From positions 1 through 23,195 of the forward strand of contig JBGAMU010000064.1 of NCBI GenBank assembly GCA_044222685.1: a stretch of 23,195 nt of DNA. The letters run 5' to 3'. A program made the translations under genes and the position numbers. The notes beneath the pieces are model-generated. The model saw only the letters and a list, made by a program, of their open reading frames with translations, ran no database searches and was not told the DNA's origin. This document shows positions 7,072-14,551 of this stretch, one piece after another; positions within the stretch are counted from its first letter, which is position 1, and every line of letters begins with the position of its first letter. The DNA comes from JAEUPI01 sp044222685 (GTDB lineage Bacteria; Pseudomonadota; Gammaproteobacteria; Burkholderiales; Burkholderiaceae_C).

Positions 7072-8388
7072 ATGTCCCCAGAGAGCCTGCTCGACCTGTC
7101 GCGGTTCGTCGAGCCCGACCGTGTCCACAAGCGCGTCTATACCGATCAGCAGATCTTCGACCAGGAGATGACGCGCATCTTCGAGCGCGTCTGGGTCTAC
7201 TGCGGTCACGAGTCGCAGATCCCGAACGCGGGCGACTATGTCGCGGTGACGATCGGCCGCCAGCCGATGGTGATGGTGCGCGCCGCCGATCGGCGCATCC
7301 ACGTGGTGCACAACCGCTGCCCGCATCGGGGCGTGCAGGTGGTCGGCAACACCCACGGCAACACCGGCGCCGCCTTCGTCTGCAGCTACCACGCCTGGAG
7401 CTTCCATCTCGACGGCAGCGTGCGCGCGATCCCGCTGGCCAAGGGCTACGAGGGCACACGCATGGACCGCAGCAACCCCGACTGCAACCTGAAGCGCGCC
7501 GCCCGCGTCGACAGTTACCGCGGCTTCGTGTTCGCCAGCCTGGCCGCCGACGGCGAGCCGCTGCTCGACTTTCTCGGCGAGGCCAAGGTGGCGTTCGACG
7601 ACATGTGCGACCGCTCGCCGGTCGGCGAGGTCGAGATCGTGCCGGTGTGCCACCGCGTGGTGCAGCACTCGAACTGGAAGTTCTTCATGGAGAACCAGCT
7701 CGACGCGTTGCACCCGTCGGTCACGCACCAGAGCACCGGCATTTCGGCCGGCCGCGTCGAGCGGCGGCTGAAGGAGCAGCGAGGCTCGGCGCCGCTGTAC
7801 TACCACTATCTGTCGGCCTTCGCGTCGAGCTTCGAGCAGTGGGACAGCGTGCAGACCATCAACTACCCGCAGGGCCACGGCATCCTCAAGGCCTACATGG
7901 GCCTGCGCCCGCAGGACAAGGACACGCTCGAACACGAGGCGCTGCTGAAGAAGGCCTACGGCGAGAGCAAGGCCGAGGAGTACCTATCGCGCAGCATCCA
8001 CCATGTGCTGATCTATCCTTACCTGTCGGTGCAGTCGCCGCTGCAGCAGCTGCGCTGCCTGCGCCCGATCTCGCCCGACAAGACGCTGTCGGAGATCTGG
8101 CACTTCCGCCTCAAGGGCGCGCCCGAGGCGATCTACCGGCGCAGCCTGTGGTACTACAACCTCGTCAATTCGCCGGCCACGATGATCAACGCCGACGACC
8201 TGGAGAACTGGACCAAGGGCCAGTGGGGCCTGCAGTCCGACGGCGGCGACTGGGTGAGCTTTCACCGTCACATGGGCGACGACCGCATCGAGAACGGCGT
8301 CGCCTACTCCAACCACGGCACCTCCGAGGTCGTGATGCGCAGCCAGTTCGCGGCCTGGGCTCGGTACATGAACGGAGCCGCAGCATGA
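7072..8388 (+). CDS. Rieske non-heme iron ring-hydroxylating oxygenase, alpha subunit
   Basis: This catalytic subunit (438 residues) adds both atoms of O2 to an aromatic ring using electrons delivered through its Rieske cluster. The Rieske ligands are CPHRG (C83, H85) and CSYHAW (C104, H107). The mononuclear iron site is in NWKFFMEN...DALHPSVTH: D211 is the likely bridging Asp, and H214 and H219 are ligands. The third ligand is in NADDLENW (D375 or D376). Length is normal for the alpha subunit of an alpha3beta3 enzyme. The ATG at 7072 has AGGAG (7061-7065) at 6 bases. The ATG at 7054, overlapping the MarR stop and preceded by GGGAG, would add six residues and is also plausible. No ferredoxin or reductase gene is nearby. 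Benzoate-, anthranilate-, salicylate- or phthalate-type substrates are possible, but none is proven. Confidence 0.93.
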   Translation: MSPESLLDLSRFVEPDRVHKRVYTDQQIFDQEMTRIFERVWVYCGHESQIPNAGDYVAVTIGRQPMVMVRAADRRIHVVHNRCPHRGVQVVGNTHGNTGAAFVCSYHAWSFHLDGSVRAIPLAKGYEGTRMDRSNPDCNLKRAARVDSYRGFVFASLAADGEPLLDFLGEAKVAFDDMCDRSPVGEVEIVPVCHRVVQHSNWKFFMENQLDALHPSVTHQSTGISAGRVERRLKEQRGSAPLYYHYLSAFASSFEQWDSVQTINYPQGHGILKAYMGLRPQDKDTLEHEALLKKAYGESKAEEYLSRSIHHVLIYPYLSVQSPLQQLRCLRPISPDKTLSEIWHFRLKGAPEAIYRRSLWYYNLVNSPATMINADDLENWTKGQWGLQSDGGDWVSFHRHMGDDRIENGVAYSNHGTSEVVMRSQFAAWARYMNGAAA

Positions 8389-9053
8389 GCACCACCAAGG
8401 ACGTCGCGATCCCCAGTGCAGGGCCAGACCTGCAGCACCTGCTCGACCAGGACATCGTGATCGACGGCGCGGTCGCGCGCGGCGCCACCGGCGCGCAGGC
8501 GATCGAGCCGTCGCATTCGCCGCGCGGGCCGCAGATGACCGCGGCGCCCGTGCCGCTGCCCGGCCTGGCGGTGGGTGCCGACGTGCAGCGCGAGGTCGAG
8601 CAACTGCTGTATCGCCAGGCCGAACTGCTCGACGGCAAGCACTGGCAGGCCTGGATGGACCTGTTTGACGACGACGGCCTCTACTGGATGCCGGCGCGCC
8701 CCGAGCAGACCGAATGGGAGAGCTCGCCGTCGATCTTCATCGAGGACAAGCTGCTGATGGAGATCCGCAAGGGGCGTGTCATGCATCCCAACGCGTGGTC
8801 GCAGGCACCGCTGTGGGAGACCAATCACATCGTCAGCCATGTCGCGCTCGAGTCGGTGCAGGACAGGCGCATCGTCGTGCGCTCGCGCTTCCACATGATG
8901 GAGCTGCGGCGCGACACGATCCGCCATTTCGGCGGCCGCTACCACCACACCCTGGTGCGCGGCTCCGACGGCGTGCTGAGGATCCAGCTACAGCGCGTGG
9001 ACCTGTTCAACGCGCAGGCGCCGTTCGACTACGTGATCCAGATCTGGGTCTGA
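8385..9053 (+). CDS. Ring-hydroxylating oxygenase beta subunit (NTF2-like)
   Basis: The 222-residue protein is the small structural subunit (PF00866) that assembles with the alpha subunit. Its core begins at about residue 62 (VQREVEQLLYRQAELLD). It shows the family pattern WMDLFDDDGLYWMP, the ETNHIVSHVAL segment and the C-terminal FDYVIQIWV. Typical beta subunits have about 160-180 residues. This one has roughly 50-60 extra N-terminal residues, rich in Ala, Pro, Gly and acidic residues, with no recognised domain. The ATG at 8385 overlaps the alpha stop as ATGA and has GGAG at 8374-8377, so the extension looks real. The only internal candidate, an ATG at 8535, has no ribosome binding site. Confidence 0.92.
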   Translation: MSTTKDVAIPSAGPDLQHLLDQDIVIDGAVARGATGAQAIEPSHSPRGPQMTAAPVPLPGLAVGADVQREVEQLLYRQAELLDGKHWQAWMDLFDDDGLYWMPARPEQTEWESSPSIFIEDKLLMEIRKGRVMHPNAWSQAPLWETNHIVSHVALESVQDRRIVVRSRFHMMELRRDTIRHFGGRYHHTLVRGSDGVLRIQLQRVDLFNAQAPFDYVIQIWV

Positions 9054-9078
9054 ACCCACAACAGAAAGGTTGACCGAC

Positions 9079-10269
9079 ATGCCCTCCTCGTTTCGTTGCA
9101 CCGCGCGCCTCGGCGCGCTGGCGTTGGCCGCCACCCTGGCGACACTGAGCGCGCAGGCCGCCGACAAGGTGAAGGTCGGCTTCGTCAGCACGCTGTCGGG
9201 GCCGTCGTCGGCGCTCGGCGTCGACATCCGCGACGGCTTCCTGCTCGCGGTGAAGTTGAACGGCGGCAAGCTCGGTGGCCTGCCCGCCGAGGTGCTGGTC
9301 AGCGACGACCAGTTCAAGCCCGACGTCGCCAAGCAGCAGTTCGAGAAGAACATCAAGCGCGACAAGGTCGACTTCATGACAGGCGTGGTGTTCTCCAACA
9401 TCATGCTGGCCGCGCTGCCCGAGGCGCTGGACAGCAACACCTTCTACATCAGCCCGAACGCCGCGCCGTCGTCGATGGCCGGCAAGGACTGCAATCCGCT
9501 GTTCTTCGCGGTGAGCTGGCCCAACGATGCCTACCACGAGGCGGCCGGCGCCTTCGCCAACCAGCGCGAGCTGAAGAGCGTGTACCTGCTGGCGCCCAAC
9601 TACCAGGCCGGCAAGGACTCGCTGGCCGGCTTCAAGCGCACCTTCAAGGGCCAGGTGATCGGCGAGAACTACACCAAGCTCGGCCAGCTCGACTATGCGG
9701 CCGAGCTCGCCGAGGTGCGCGCCGCCAAGCCGCAGGCGGTGTACATCTTTTTGCCCGGTGGCATGGGCATCAACTTCATCAAGCAGTTCGTCGGTGCCGG
9801 CTTGAGCAAGGACGTCCAGCTGGTGTTGCCCGGCTTCTCGGCCGACCAGGACGTGATCAATCCGGTGGGCCCGGCGATGTCGGGCCTGTTCAACACCGCG
9901 CACTGGTCGCCCGACTTCGCCAACCCGGCCAACCAGAAGTTCGTCGCCGAATTCCAGAAGGAATACAAGCGCATCCCCACGCTCTACGCCTCGCAGGGCT
10001 ACGACGCGGCGCAGCTGATCCACGCCGCGGTGCGCGACGTGAAGGGCAAGCTCGACGACCGCGAGGCGGTGCGCAAGGCGCTGAAGGCGGCGAAGTTCGA
10101 CTCGGTGCGCGGGCCGTTCAGGTTCAACACCAACCAGTACCCGATCCAGAACTATTTCGTGCGCACGGTGGGCAGCGACGGCAAGGGCGGCCTGATCAAC
10201 AAGTCGTTCAACCAGCCGATCCTCAAGGACCACGGCGACGCCTACGTCGGCGACTGCAAGATGAGATGA
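9079..10269 (+). CDS. ABC transporter periplasmic substrate-binding protein (LivK-like, Peripla_BP_6)
   Basis: This 396-residue protein starts with a Sec signal peptide (about 1-27, ending LSAQA before ADKV). The binding protein continues with KVGFVSTLSGPSSALGVDIRDGF and ends in a type-I periplasmic fold of the branched-chain amino acid family (PF13458). Many such proteins in aromatic degraders bind aromatic acids, so its position right after an oxygenase suggests it captures that substrate. The ATG at 9079 has AGAAAGG (9063-9069) upstream, and an in-frame TTG at 9070 is a poorer start. It follows the beta subunit by 25 bases. It is separated from livH by a 145-base hairpin-rich repeat, while the next three genes nearly touch. 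The mature protein has two Cys residues (DCNP and GDCKMR) that could form a disulfide. Confidence 0.93.
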   Translation: MPSSFRCTARLGALALAATLATLSAQAADKVKVGFVSTLSGPSSALGVDIRDGFLLAVKLNGGKLGGLPAEVLVSDDQFKPDVAKQQFEKNIKRDKVDFMTGVVFSNIMLAALPEALDSNTFYISPNAAPSSMAGKDCNPLFFAVSWPNDAYHEAAGAFANQRELKSVYLLAPNYQAGKDSLAGFKRTFKGQVIGENYTKLGQLDYAAELAEVRAAKPQAVYIFLPGGMGINFIKQFVGAGLSKDVQLVLPGFSADQDVINPVGPAMSGLFNTAHWSPDFANPANQKFVAEFQKEYKRIPTLYASQGYDAAQLIHAAVRDVKGKLDDREAVRKALKAAKFDSVRGPFRFNTNQYPIQNYFVRTVGSDGKGGLINKSFNQPILKDHGDAYVGDCKMR

Positions 10270-10270
10270 A

Positions 10271-10351
10271 CCACCCCCGCAGCGGCCTGGCGGCCGCTTC
10301 CCCCTCGAGGGGGCAACACCGGCGGCCCGGCAGAGCCGGATCCGCGGTGTT
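10271..10351 (-). repeat. Intergenic multi-hairpin repeat, copy 1
   Basis: This copy lies inside the transport operon. Read on the plus strand it holds AGCGGCC/GGCCGCT (10281-10287 and 10292-10298). A 14-base palindrome CCCCCTCGAGGGGG follows (10300-10313). A long stem comes next, with AACACCG (10315-10321) paired with CGGTGTT (10345-10351) and CCGGC-AGA-GCCGG (10327-10339) at its tip. Its reverse complement matches the repeat at 15906-15977 in order and sequence: GCGGATCCGGCTyTGCCGGkCCGC, 7 bases, then the C-run/G-run palindrome, then a third hairpin. I take it as a member of a dispersed family. Confidence 0.7.
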
Positions 10352-10361
10352 CACTTGGGGA

Positions 10362-10381
10362 CGCGCCACTGGGGTGGCGCG
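10362..10381. repeat. 8-bp hairpin between binding-protein gene and livH
   Basis: CGCGCCAC (10362-10369) pairs exactly with GTGGCGCG (10374-10381) around the loop TGGG. It lies 34 bases before the livH start, just beyond the multi-hairpin repeat. Stable mRNA structures here could protect the upstream binding-protein message or reduce read-through into the membrane subunits. Confidence 0.5.
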
Positions 10382-10414
10382 GTTGGCAGTGGGCCATCGA
10401 ACGCTGCTGAGCGG

Positions 10415-11332
10415 ATGCCCGCGTTGCTGATCGTCGAGCAGCTCTTGAACGGGCTGCAGTTCGGCCTGATGCTGTTCCTGCTCGCGGCGGGCCTCACGCT
10501 GGTGTTCGGCGTGATGGACATGATCAACCTGGCGCACGGGTCGCTCTACATGGTGGGCGCCTTCGTCGCCGCCTGGCTGGTCGCGCTGACCGGCTCGTTC
10601 GTGCTCGGCGTGCTCGGCGCGATCGGCCTCACCGCGCTGTTCGGCATGCTGCTCGAGGTGACGCTGCTGCGCACGCTGTACGCGCGCGACCATCTGTCGC
10701 AGGTGCTGGCGACGTTTGCGCTGATCCTGATCCTCAACGACGGCGTCAAGATGGTGTTCGGCACCGATCTGCCGCTGTCGGCGCCCGACGCGCTGGCCGG
10801 GCCGGTGGAGCTGATGCCGGGCCTGAGCTACCCGGCCTACCGGCTGCTGATCCTCGCTGTGGGCTTCGTGCTGGCGGCGGCGATGTACCTGCTGGTGGCG
10901 AAGACGCGGCTCGGCGCGCTGGTGCGCGCGGGCGCCTCCAACCGCGTGATGACCGAGGCGATGGGCGTGCCGGTGCAGCGCCTGTTCACCGCGGTGTTCG
11001 GCATCGGGGCCGGGCTGTGCGCGGTGGGCGGCGCGCTGCTCGGGCCGCTGCTGGCGGTGCAGGTCGGCATGGGCGAGAACATCCTGATCCTCGCCTTCGT
11101 CGTCATCGTGATCGGCGGCATCGGCTCGATCCGCGGTGCGCTGATCGGGGCGATCCTGGTCGGCTGCATCGACACCCTCGGCCGCACGCTGCTGCAGCAG
11201 CTATTCCGCGAGTTCCTGCCGCCGCAGTGGGCCAGCGCGGCCGGGCCGGCGATCGCCTCGATCGCGGTCTATGTATTCATGGCCGTGGTGCTGGCGCTCA
11301 AGCCCCAAGGCCTGTTCCCTTCCCGCGCATGA
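10415..11332 (+). CDS. Branched-chain-type ABC transporter permease (LivH-like)
   Basis: This 305-residue inner-membrane permease of the HAAT family (PF02653) is almost entirely hydrophobic, with about eight membrane helices. Family signatures are visible: EQLLNGLQFGLMLFLLAAGLTLVFG at the start, then DMINLAHGSLYMVGAF, and later GIGSIRGALIGAILVG. It forms the pore with the LivM-like protein. The start at 10415 fits the family N terminus. A TTG at 10355 in the same frame would read through the upstream hairpin and is rejected. Only a weak GAGCGG precedes the ATG. Because the binding-protein gene upstream belongs to an aromatic catabolic operon, the cargo is more likely an aromatic acid than leucine, but that is inference. 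Confidence 0.93.
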   Translation: MPALLIVEQLLNGLQFGLMLFLLAAGLTLVFGVMDMINLAHGSLYMVGAFVAAWLVALTGSFVLGVLGAIGLTALFGMLLEVTLLRTLYARDHLSQVLATFALILILNDGVKMVFGTDLPLSAPDALAGPVELMPGLSYPAYRLLILAVGFVLAAAMYLLVAKTRLGALVRAGASNRVMTEAMGVPVQRLFTAVFGIGAGLCAVGGALLGPLLAVQVGMGENILILAFVVIVIGGIGSIRGALIGAILVGCIDTLGRTLLQQLFREFLPPQWASAAGPAIASIAVYVFMAVVLALKPQGLFPSRA

Positions 11333-11336
11333 GCCG

Positions 11337-12281
11337 ATGACGCCACGCGCCATTGCCGTCGGGGGGATCGTGCTGGCGGCGCTGGCGCTGCCGCTGCTGT
11401 TGCAGGCGCTCGGCGCGCCGTTCTACATCAGCATGGCCGGGCGCATCCTGGTCTTCGCAATCGCCGCCACCAGCCTGAACCTGGTGCTCGGCTACGGCGG
11501 CATGGTGTCGTTCGGCCACGCGGCCTTCGTCGGGCTGGGTGCCTACGTGACCGGCGTGATGGTCAGCGAAGGGCTGCTGAACGGTGCCGGCCACGTCGCG
11601 GCCACGCTGCTGGTCACCGGCCTGGTCGCGGCGGCGATCGGCGCGATCTCGCTGCGCACGCGGGGCGTCTACTTCATCATGATCACGCTCGCCTTCGCGC
11701 AGATGCTGTTCTACCTGGCCAACTCGATCAAGGGTTATGGCGGCGACGAGGGGCTGAACATCCGGCAACGTTCGGTGATCGGCTTCGGCCTCGACCTGAA
11801 GGATCCGACCACGTTCTATTACGTCGCACTGGCCGTGCTCGGCGCCAGCCTGGTCGCGCTCGCGCGCTTCGTGCCGTCGCGCCTGGGCCGCGCGGTGATC
11901 GCGATCCGCGACGACGACCAGCGCGCCGAGGCGCTCGGCCTGCCGACCTTCAGGCTGCGGCTGGTGGTCTTCATCGTCGCCGGCATGCTGGGCGGCGTGG
12001 CCGGCGCACTGGCGGTCAACCAGCAGGGCTACGTGAGCCCCAATCTGCTGCACTGGACGCAATCGGGCACGCTGATGGTGATGGTCATCCTCGGCGGCGT
12101 GGCCACGCTGTGGGGCGGCGTGCTCGGCGCCGCGGCGCTCGTGCTGCTGCAGGAGGGCCTGTCGAGCGCCACGCCGCACTGGGAGTTCTGGACCGGCTGG
12201 GTGCTGCTGGCCGTGGTGCTGTTCGCGCGCAATGGCCTGGTCGGGCTGGCCGGGCAGCTGCGCCGGCGCGTTTCACGATGA
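11337..12281 (+). CDS. Branched-chain-type ABC transporter permease (LivM-like)
   Basis: The 314-residue second permease subunit (PF02653) has about nine or ten membrane helices. It shows the family patterns LNLVLGYGGMVSFGHAAFVGLGAY and, in the cytoplasmic loop, GRAVIAIRDDDQRAEALGL, which contacts the ATPases. MVILGGVATLWGGVLGAA follows near the end. It starts 4 bases after the livH stop, and its own stop overlaps livG as ATGA, so the subunits are tightly coupled in translation. It pairs with the LivH-like protein and shares the unknown substrate of this importer. Confidence 0.93.
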   Translation: MTPRAIAVGGIVLAALALPLLLQALGAPFYISMAGRILVFAIAATSLNLVLGYGGMVSFGHAAFVGLGAYVTGVMVSEGLLNGAGHVAATLLVTGLVAAAIGAISLRTRGVYFIMITLAFAQMLFYLANSIKGYGGDEGLNIRQRSVIGFGLDLKDPTTFYYVALAVLGASLVALARFVPSRLGRAVIAIRDDDQRAEALGLPTFRLRLVVFIVAGMLGGVAGALAVNQQGYVSPNLLHWTQSGTLMVMVILGGVATLWGGVLGAAALVLLQEGLSSATPHWEFWTGWVLLAVVLFARNGLVGLAGQLRRRVSR

Positions 12282-13027
12282 GTGCGCCACCGCTGCTCGA
12301 CGTGCGGCAGCTGAGCAAACGCTTCGGCGGCGTGGTCGCCACCGACTGCGTCGACCTGCAGGTGCGTGCCGGCGAGGTGCACGCGCTGATCGGCCCCAAC
12401 GGCGCCGGCAAGACGTCGCTGGTGTCGCAGCTGGGCGGCCAGCTGGCGCCCGATGCCGGGACCATCGTCTTCGCCGGCGAGGACATCACGCGCTTGCCCG
12501 CGCACCAGCGCGCCCGCCGCGGCCTGGCCCGCTCGTTCCAGATCACGCGATTGTTCCGCAGCTTCTCGGTGCTGGAGCAGCTGGCGCTGGCGCTGCAGGC
12601 CATCGACGGCTCGAGCCTGCGCGCCTGGCGCGCGGTGACGGCCGAGCGCGAGCTGTTCGAACGTGCACGCGCGCTGCTACCGACGCTCGGCCTCGAAGAC
12701 CAGGCCGATGCTGCAACCGATCGGCTGTCGCACGGCCAGCGACGCGCCCTCGAGGTCGGCATGGCGGTGGCGGCGCGACCGCGCCTGGTGTTGCTCGACG
12801 AGCCGATGGCAGGCATGGGGCCGGAAGAGTCGCTGCGCATGGAGCGGATGATCGAGCGGCTGCGCCAGCAGACCACGCTGCTGCTGATCGAGCACGACGT
12901 CGACGCGGTGTTCCGGCTGGCCGACCGGGTGTCGGTGCTGGTCAGCGGCCGGATCATCGCCAGCGGCACGCCCGACGTGATCCGGCGCGACGCGCAGGTG
13001 ATCGGCGCCTACCTGGGGCAGGAATGA
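12278..13027 (+). CDS. ABC transporter ATP-binding protein (LivG-like)
   Basis: The 249-residue ATPase energises the importer from the cytoplasmic side. It has Walker A GPNGAGKTS (39-47), the signature LSHGQ (150-154, where LSGGQ is usual), Walker B LVLLDEP (170-176) and the switch His in LIEHDV (H206). The RSFQITRLF segment at 85-93 is typical of LivG. The ATG at 12278 overlaps the livM stop and the gene ends overlapping livF, both as ATGA. It should form a heterodimer with the LivF-like protein. Confidence 0.95.
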   Translation: MSAPPLLDVRQLSKRFGGVVATDCVDLQVRAGEVHALIGPNGAGKTSLVSQLGGQLAPDAGTIVFAGEDITRLPAHQRARRGLARSFQITRLFRSFSVLEQLALALQAIDGSSLRAWRAVTAERELFERARALLPTLGLEDQADAATDRLSHGQRRALEVGMAVAARPRLVLLDEPMAGMGPEESLRMERMIERLRQQTTLLLIEHDVDAVFRLADRVSVLVSGRIIASGTPDVIRRDAQVIGAYLGQE

Positions 13028-13749
13028 ACGCGTCCACGCCGCCGCCGCTGCTCGACGTGCGGGGCCTGCACACCGCCTACGGCAGCGCGCGCGTGCTGCA
13101 CGGCATCGATCTGCAGGTTGCGCCCGGCGAGGCGGTCGGCCTGCTCGGCCGCAATGGCATGGGCAAGACCACGCTGGTGCACGCCATCATCGGCATCGTG
13201 CCGTCGCAGTCGGGCGAGATCCGCTTCGCCGGCGACGCCGTGCTCGGCCAACCCGCGCACCGCATCGCCCGCCGCGGCGTCGCGCTGGTGCCCGAGGGGC
13301 GGCAGGTCTATCCCAACCTGAGCGTGCTCGAACACCTGAGCGCCTTCACGCGGCCGGCGGCCGACGGCACCACCGACTGGCACGCCGCGCGCGTGTTTCA
13401 GCTGTTCCCGCGGCTGGCCGAACGCCGCGGCCACATGGGACACCAGCTGTCCGGCGGCGAGCAGCAGATGCTGGCGATCGGCCGCGCGCTGGTGACCAAT
13501 CCGCGGCTGCTGATCCTCGACGAGGCCACCGAGGGCCTGGCGCCGCTGATCCGCGAGGAGATCTGGCGTGCGCTGGCCGCGCTGCGCCAGGCCGGGCAGG
13601 CGATCCTGGTGATCGACAAGTACGTGCAGCGCCTGATCCACCTGGCCGACCGCCACGTCATCATCGAGAAGGGGCGCGTGGCCTGGAGCGGCAGCTCCGA
13701 GGCACTCGACGCCGACCGTGCGCTGTGGCACCGTTACCTCGGCGTCTGA
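13024..13749 (+). CDS. ABC transporter ATP-binding protein (LivF-like)
   Basis: The 241-residue second ATPase has Walker A GRNGMGKTT (42-50), a Q-loop region with the LivF hallmark LVPEGRQVYPNLSV at 88-101, the signature LSGGEQQ (142-148) and Walker B LLILDEATEGLAP (162-174). The usual switch His after Walker B reads DK in VIDKYVQ, a substitution shared by many LivF proteins as far as I recall, leaving the LivG subunit as the one with a normal His. It is the last transporter gene. The SDR gene follows after 36 bases. Confidence 0.95.
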   Translation: MNASTPPPLLDVRGLHTAYGSARVLHGIDLQVAPGEAVGLLGRNGMGKTTLVHAIIGIVPSQSGEIRFAGDAVLGQPAHRIARRGVALVPEGRQVYPNLSVLEHLSAFTRPAADGTTDWHAARVFQLFPRLAERRGHMGHQLSGGEQQMLAIGRALVTNPRLLILDEATEGLAPLIREEIWRALAALRQAGQAILVIDKYVQRLIHLADRHVIIEKGRVAWSGSSEALDADRALWHRYLGV

Positions 13750-13785
13750 GACGTCATCCATCATCGACACCTCGGAGATCGAACC

Positions 13786-14544
13786 ATGCGACTCAAGGAC
13801 AAATGCGCCATCGTCACCGGCGGCGGATCGGGTTTCGGCGAAGGCATCGTGCGCAAGTTCGTCGCCGAAGGCGCGCGCGTGCTGGTGGCCGACCGCGACG
13901 AGGCAGCCGCCCGCCGCGTGGCCGAGGCCACCGGTTCGCAGTGGGTCCGCGCCGACGTGGCGGTCGCGGCGGACGTGCATGCGATGGCCGAGGCGGCCGT
14001 GCAGCGACTGGGCGGCATTCACATCCTGGTCAACAACGCCGGCGTCACCCATCTGCCGCAGCCGCTCGAACAGGTGAGCGAGGCCGATTTCGACCGCATC
14101 GTCGCGGTCAACATGAAGGCGATCTACCTGGCGATGCGCGAGGTGGTGCCGCGGCTGAAGGCCAATGCGCCAGGGGCCAAGGGCATCCGCGGCGTGGTGC
14201 TGAACATGGCCTCCACCGCCGGCGTGAGCCCGCGGCCGCGCTTGAGCTGGTACAACGCCAGCAAGGGCTGGGTCATCACGGCGACACGCGCCAACGCGGT
14301 GGAGCTGGCACCGTTCGGCATCCGGGTGGTGGCGCTCAACCCGGTGGCCGGCGAGACGCCGCTGCTGAAGTCGTTCATGGGCGAGGACACGCCCGAGATG
14401 CGGGCCAAGTTCCTCAGCACGATTCCGATCGGGCGCTTCTCGACGCCCGAGGACCTGGGCAACGCCGCCTGCTACCTGTGCAGCGACGAGGCGTCGATGG
14501 TCACCGGCGTGGCGATGGAAGTCGACGGCGGCCGCTGTATCTGA
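13786..14544 (+). CDS. Short-chain dehydrogenase/reductase, possible cis-dihydrodiol dehydrogenase
   Basis: The 252-residue classical SDR has the Rossmann motif TGGGSGFG (11-18), NNAG (83-86) and the catalytic set N109, S143, Y156 and K160 (YNASK). D36 at the end of the second beta strand favours NAD(H) over NADP(H), which suits an oxidative catabolic step. The family cannot tell the substrate: ketoacyl reductase, sugar dehydrogenase and diol dehydrogenase all look alike. As the last gene of an operon with a ring-hydroxylating oxygenase, dehydrogenation of a cis-diol to a catechol is the most economical proposal. GGAG (13774-13777) lies 8 bases before the ATG. Confidence 0.92.
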   Translation: MRLKDKCAIVTGGGSGFGEGIVRKFVAEGARVLVADRDEAAARRVAEATGSQWVRADVAVAADVHAMAEAAVQRLGGIHILVNNAGVTHLPQPLEQVSEADFDRIVAVNMKAIYLAMREVVPRLKANAPGAKGIRGVVLNMASTAGVSPRPRLSWYNASKGWVITATRANAVELAPFGIRVVALNPVAGETPLLKSFMGEDTPEMRAKFLSTIPIGRFSTPEDLGNAACYLCSDEASMVTGVAMEVDGGRCI

Positions 14545-14551
14545 CGTCGCT

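Noticed and set aside
7072..9053. Naming the oxygenase after a specific substrate (benzoate, anthranilate, terephthalate or salicylate)
   Set aside because: The motifs are shared by the whole family, and no ring-cleavage or reductase gene narrows the choice.
9070..9078. TTG at 9070 as start of the binding protein
   Set aside because: The ATG at 9079 has better spacing from AGAAAGG and gives a cleaner signal peptide.
10415..13749. Calling the transporter a leucine/isoleucine/valine importer
   Set aside because: The fold is the branched-chain type, but the operon context points to an aromatic substrate, so I left gene symbols empty.
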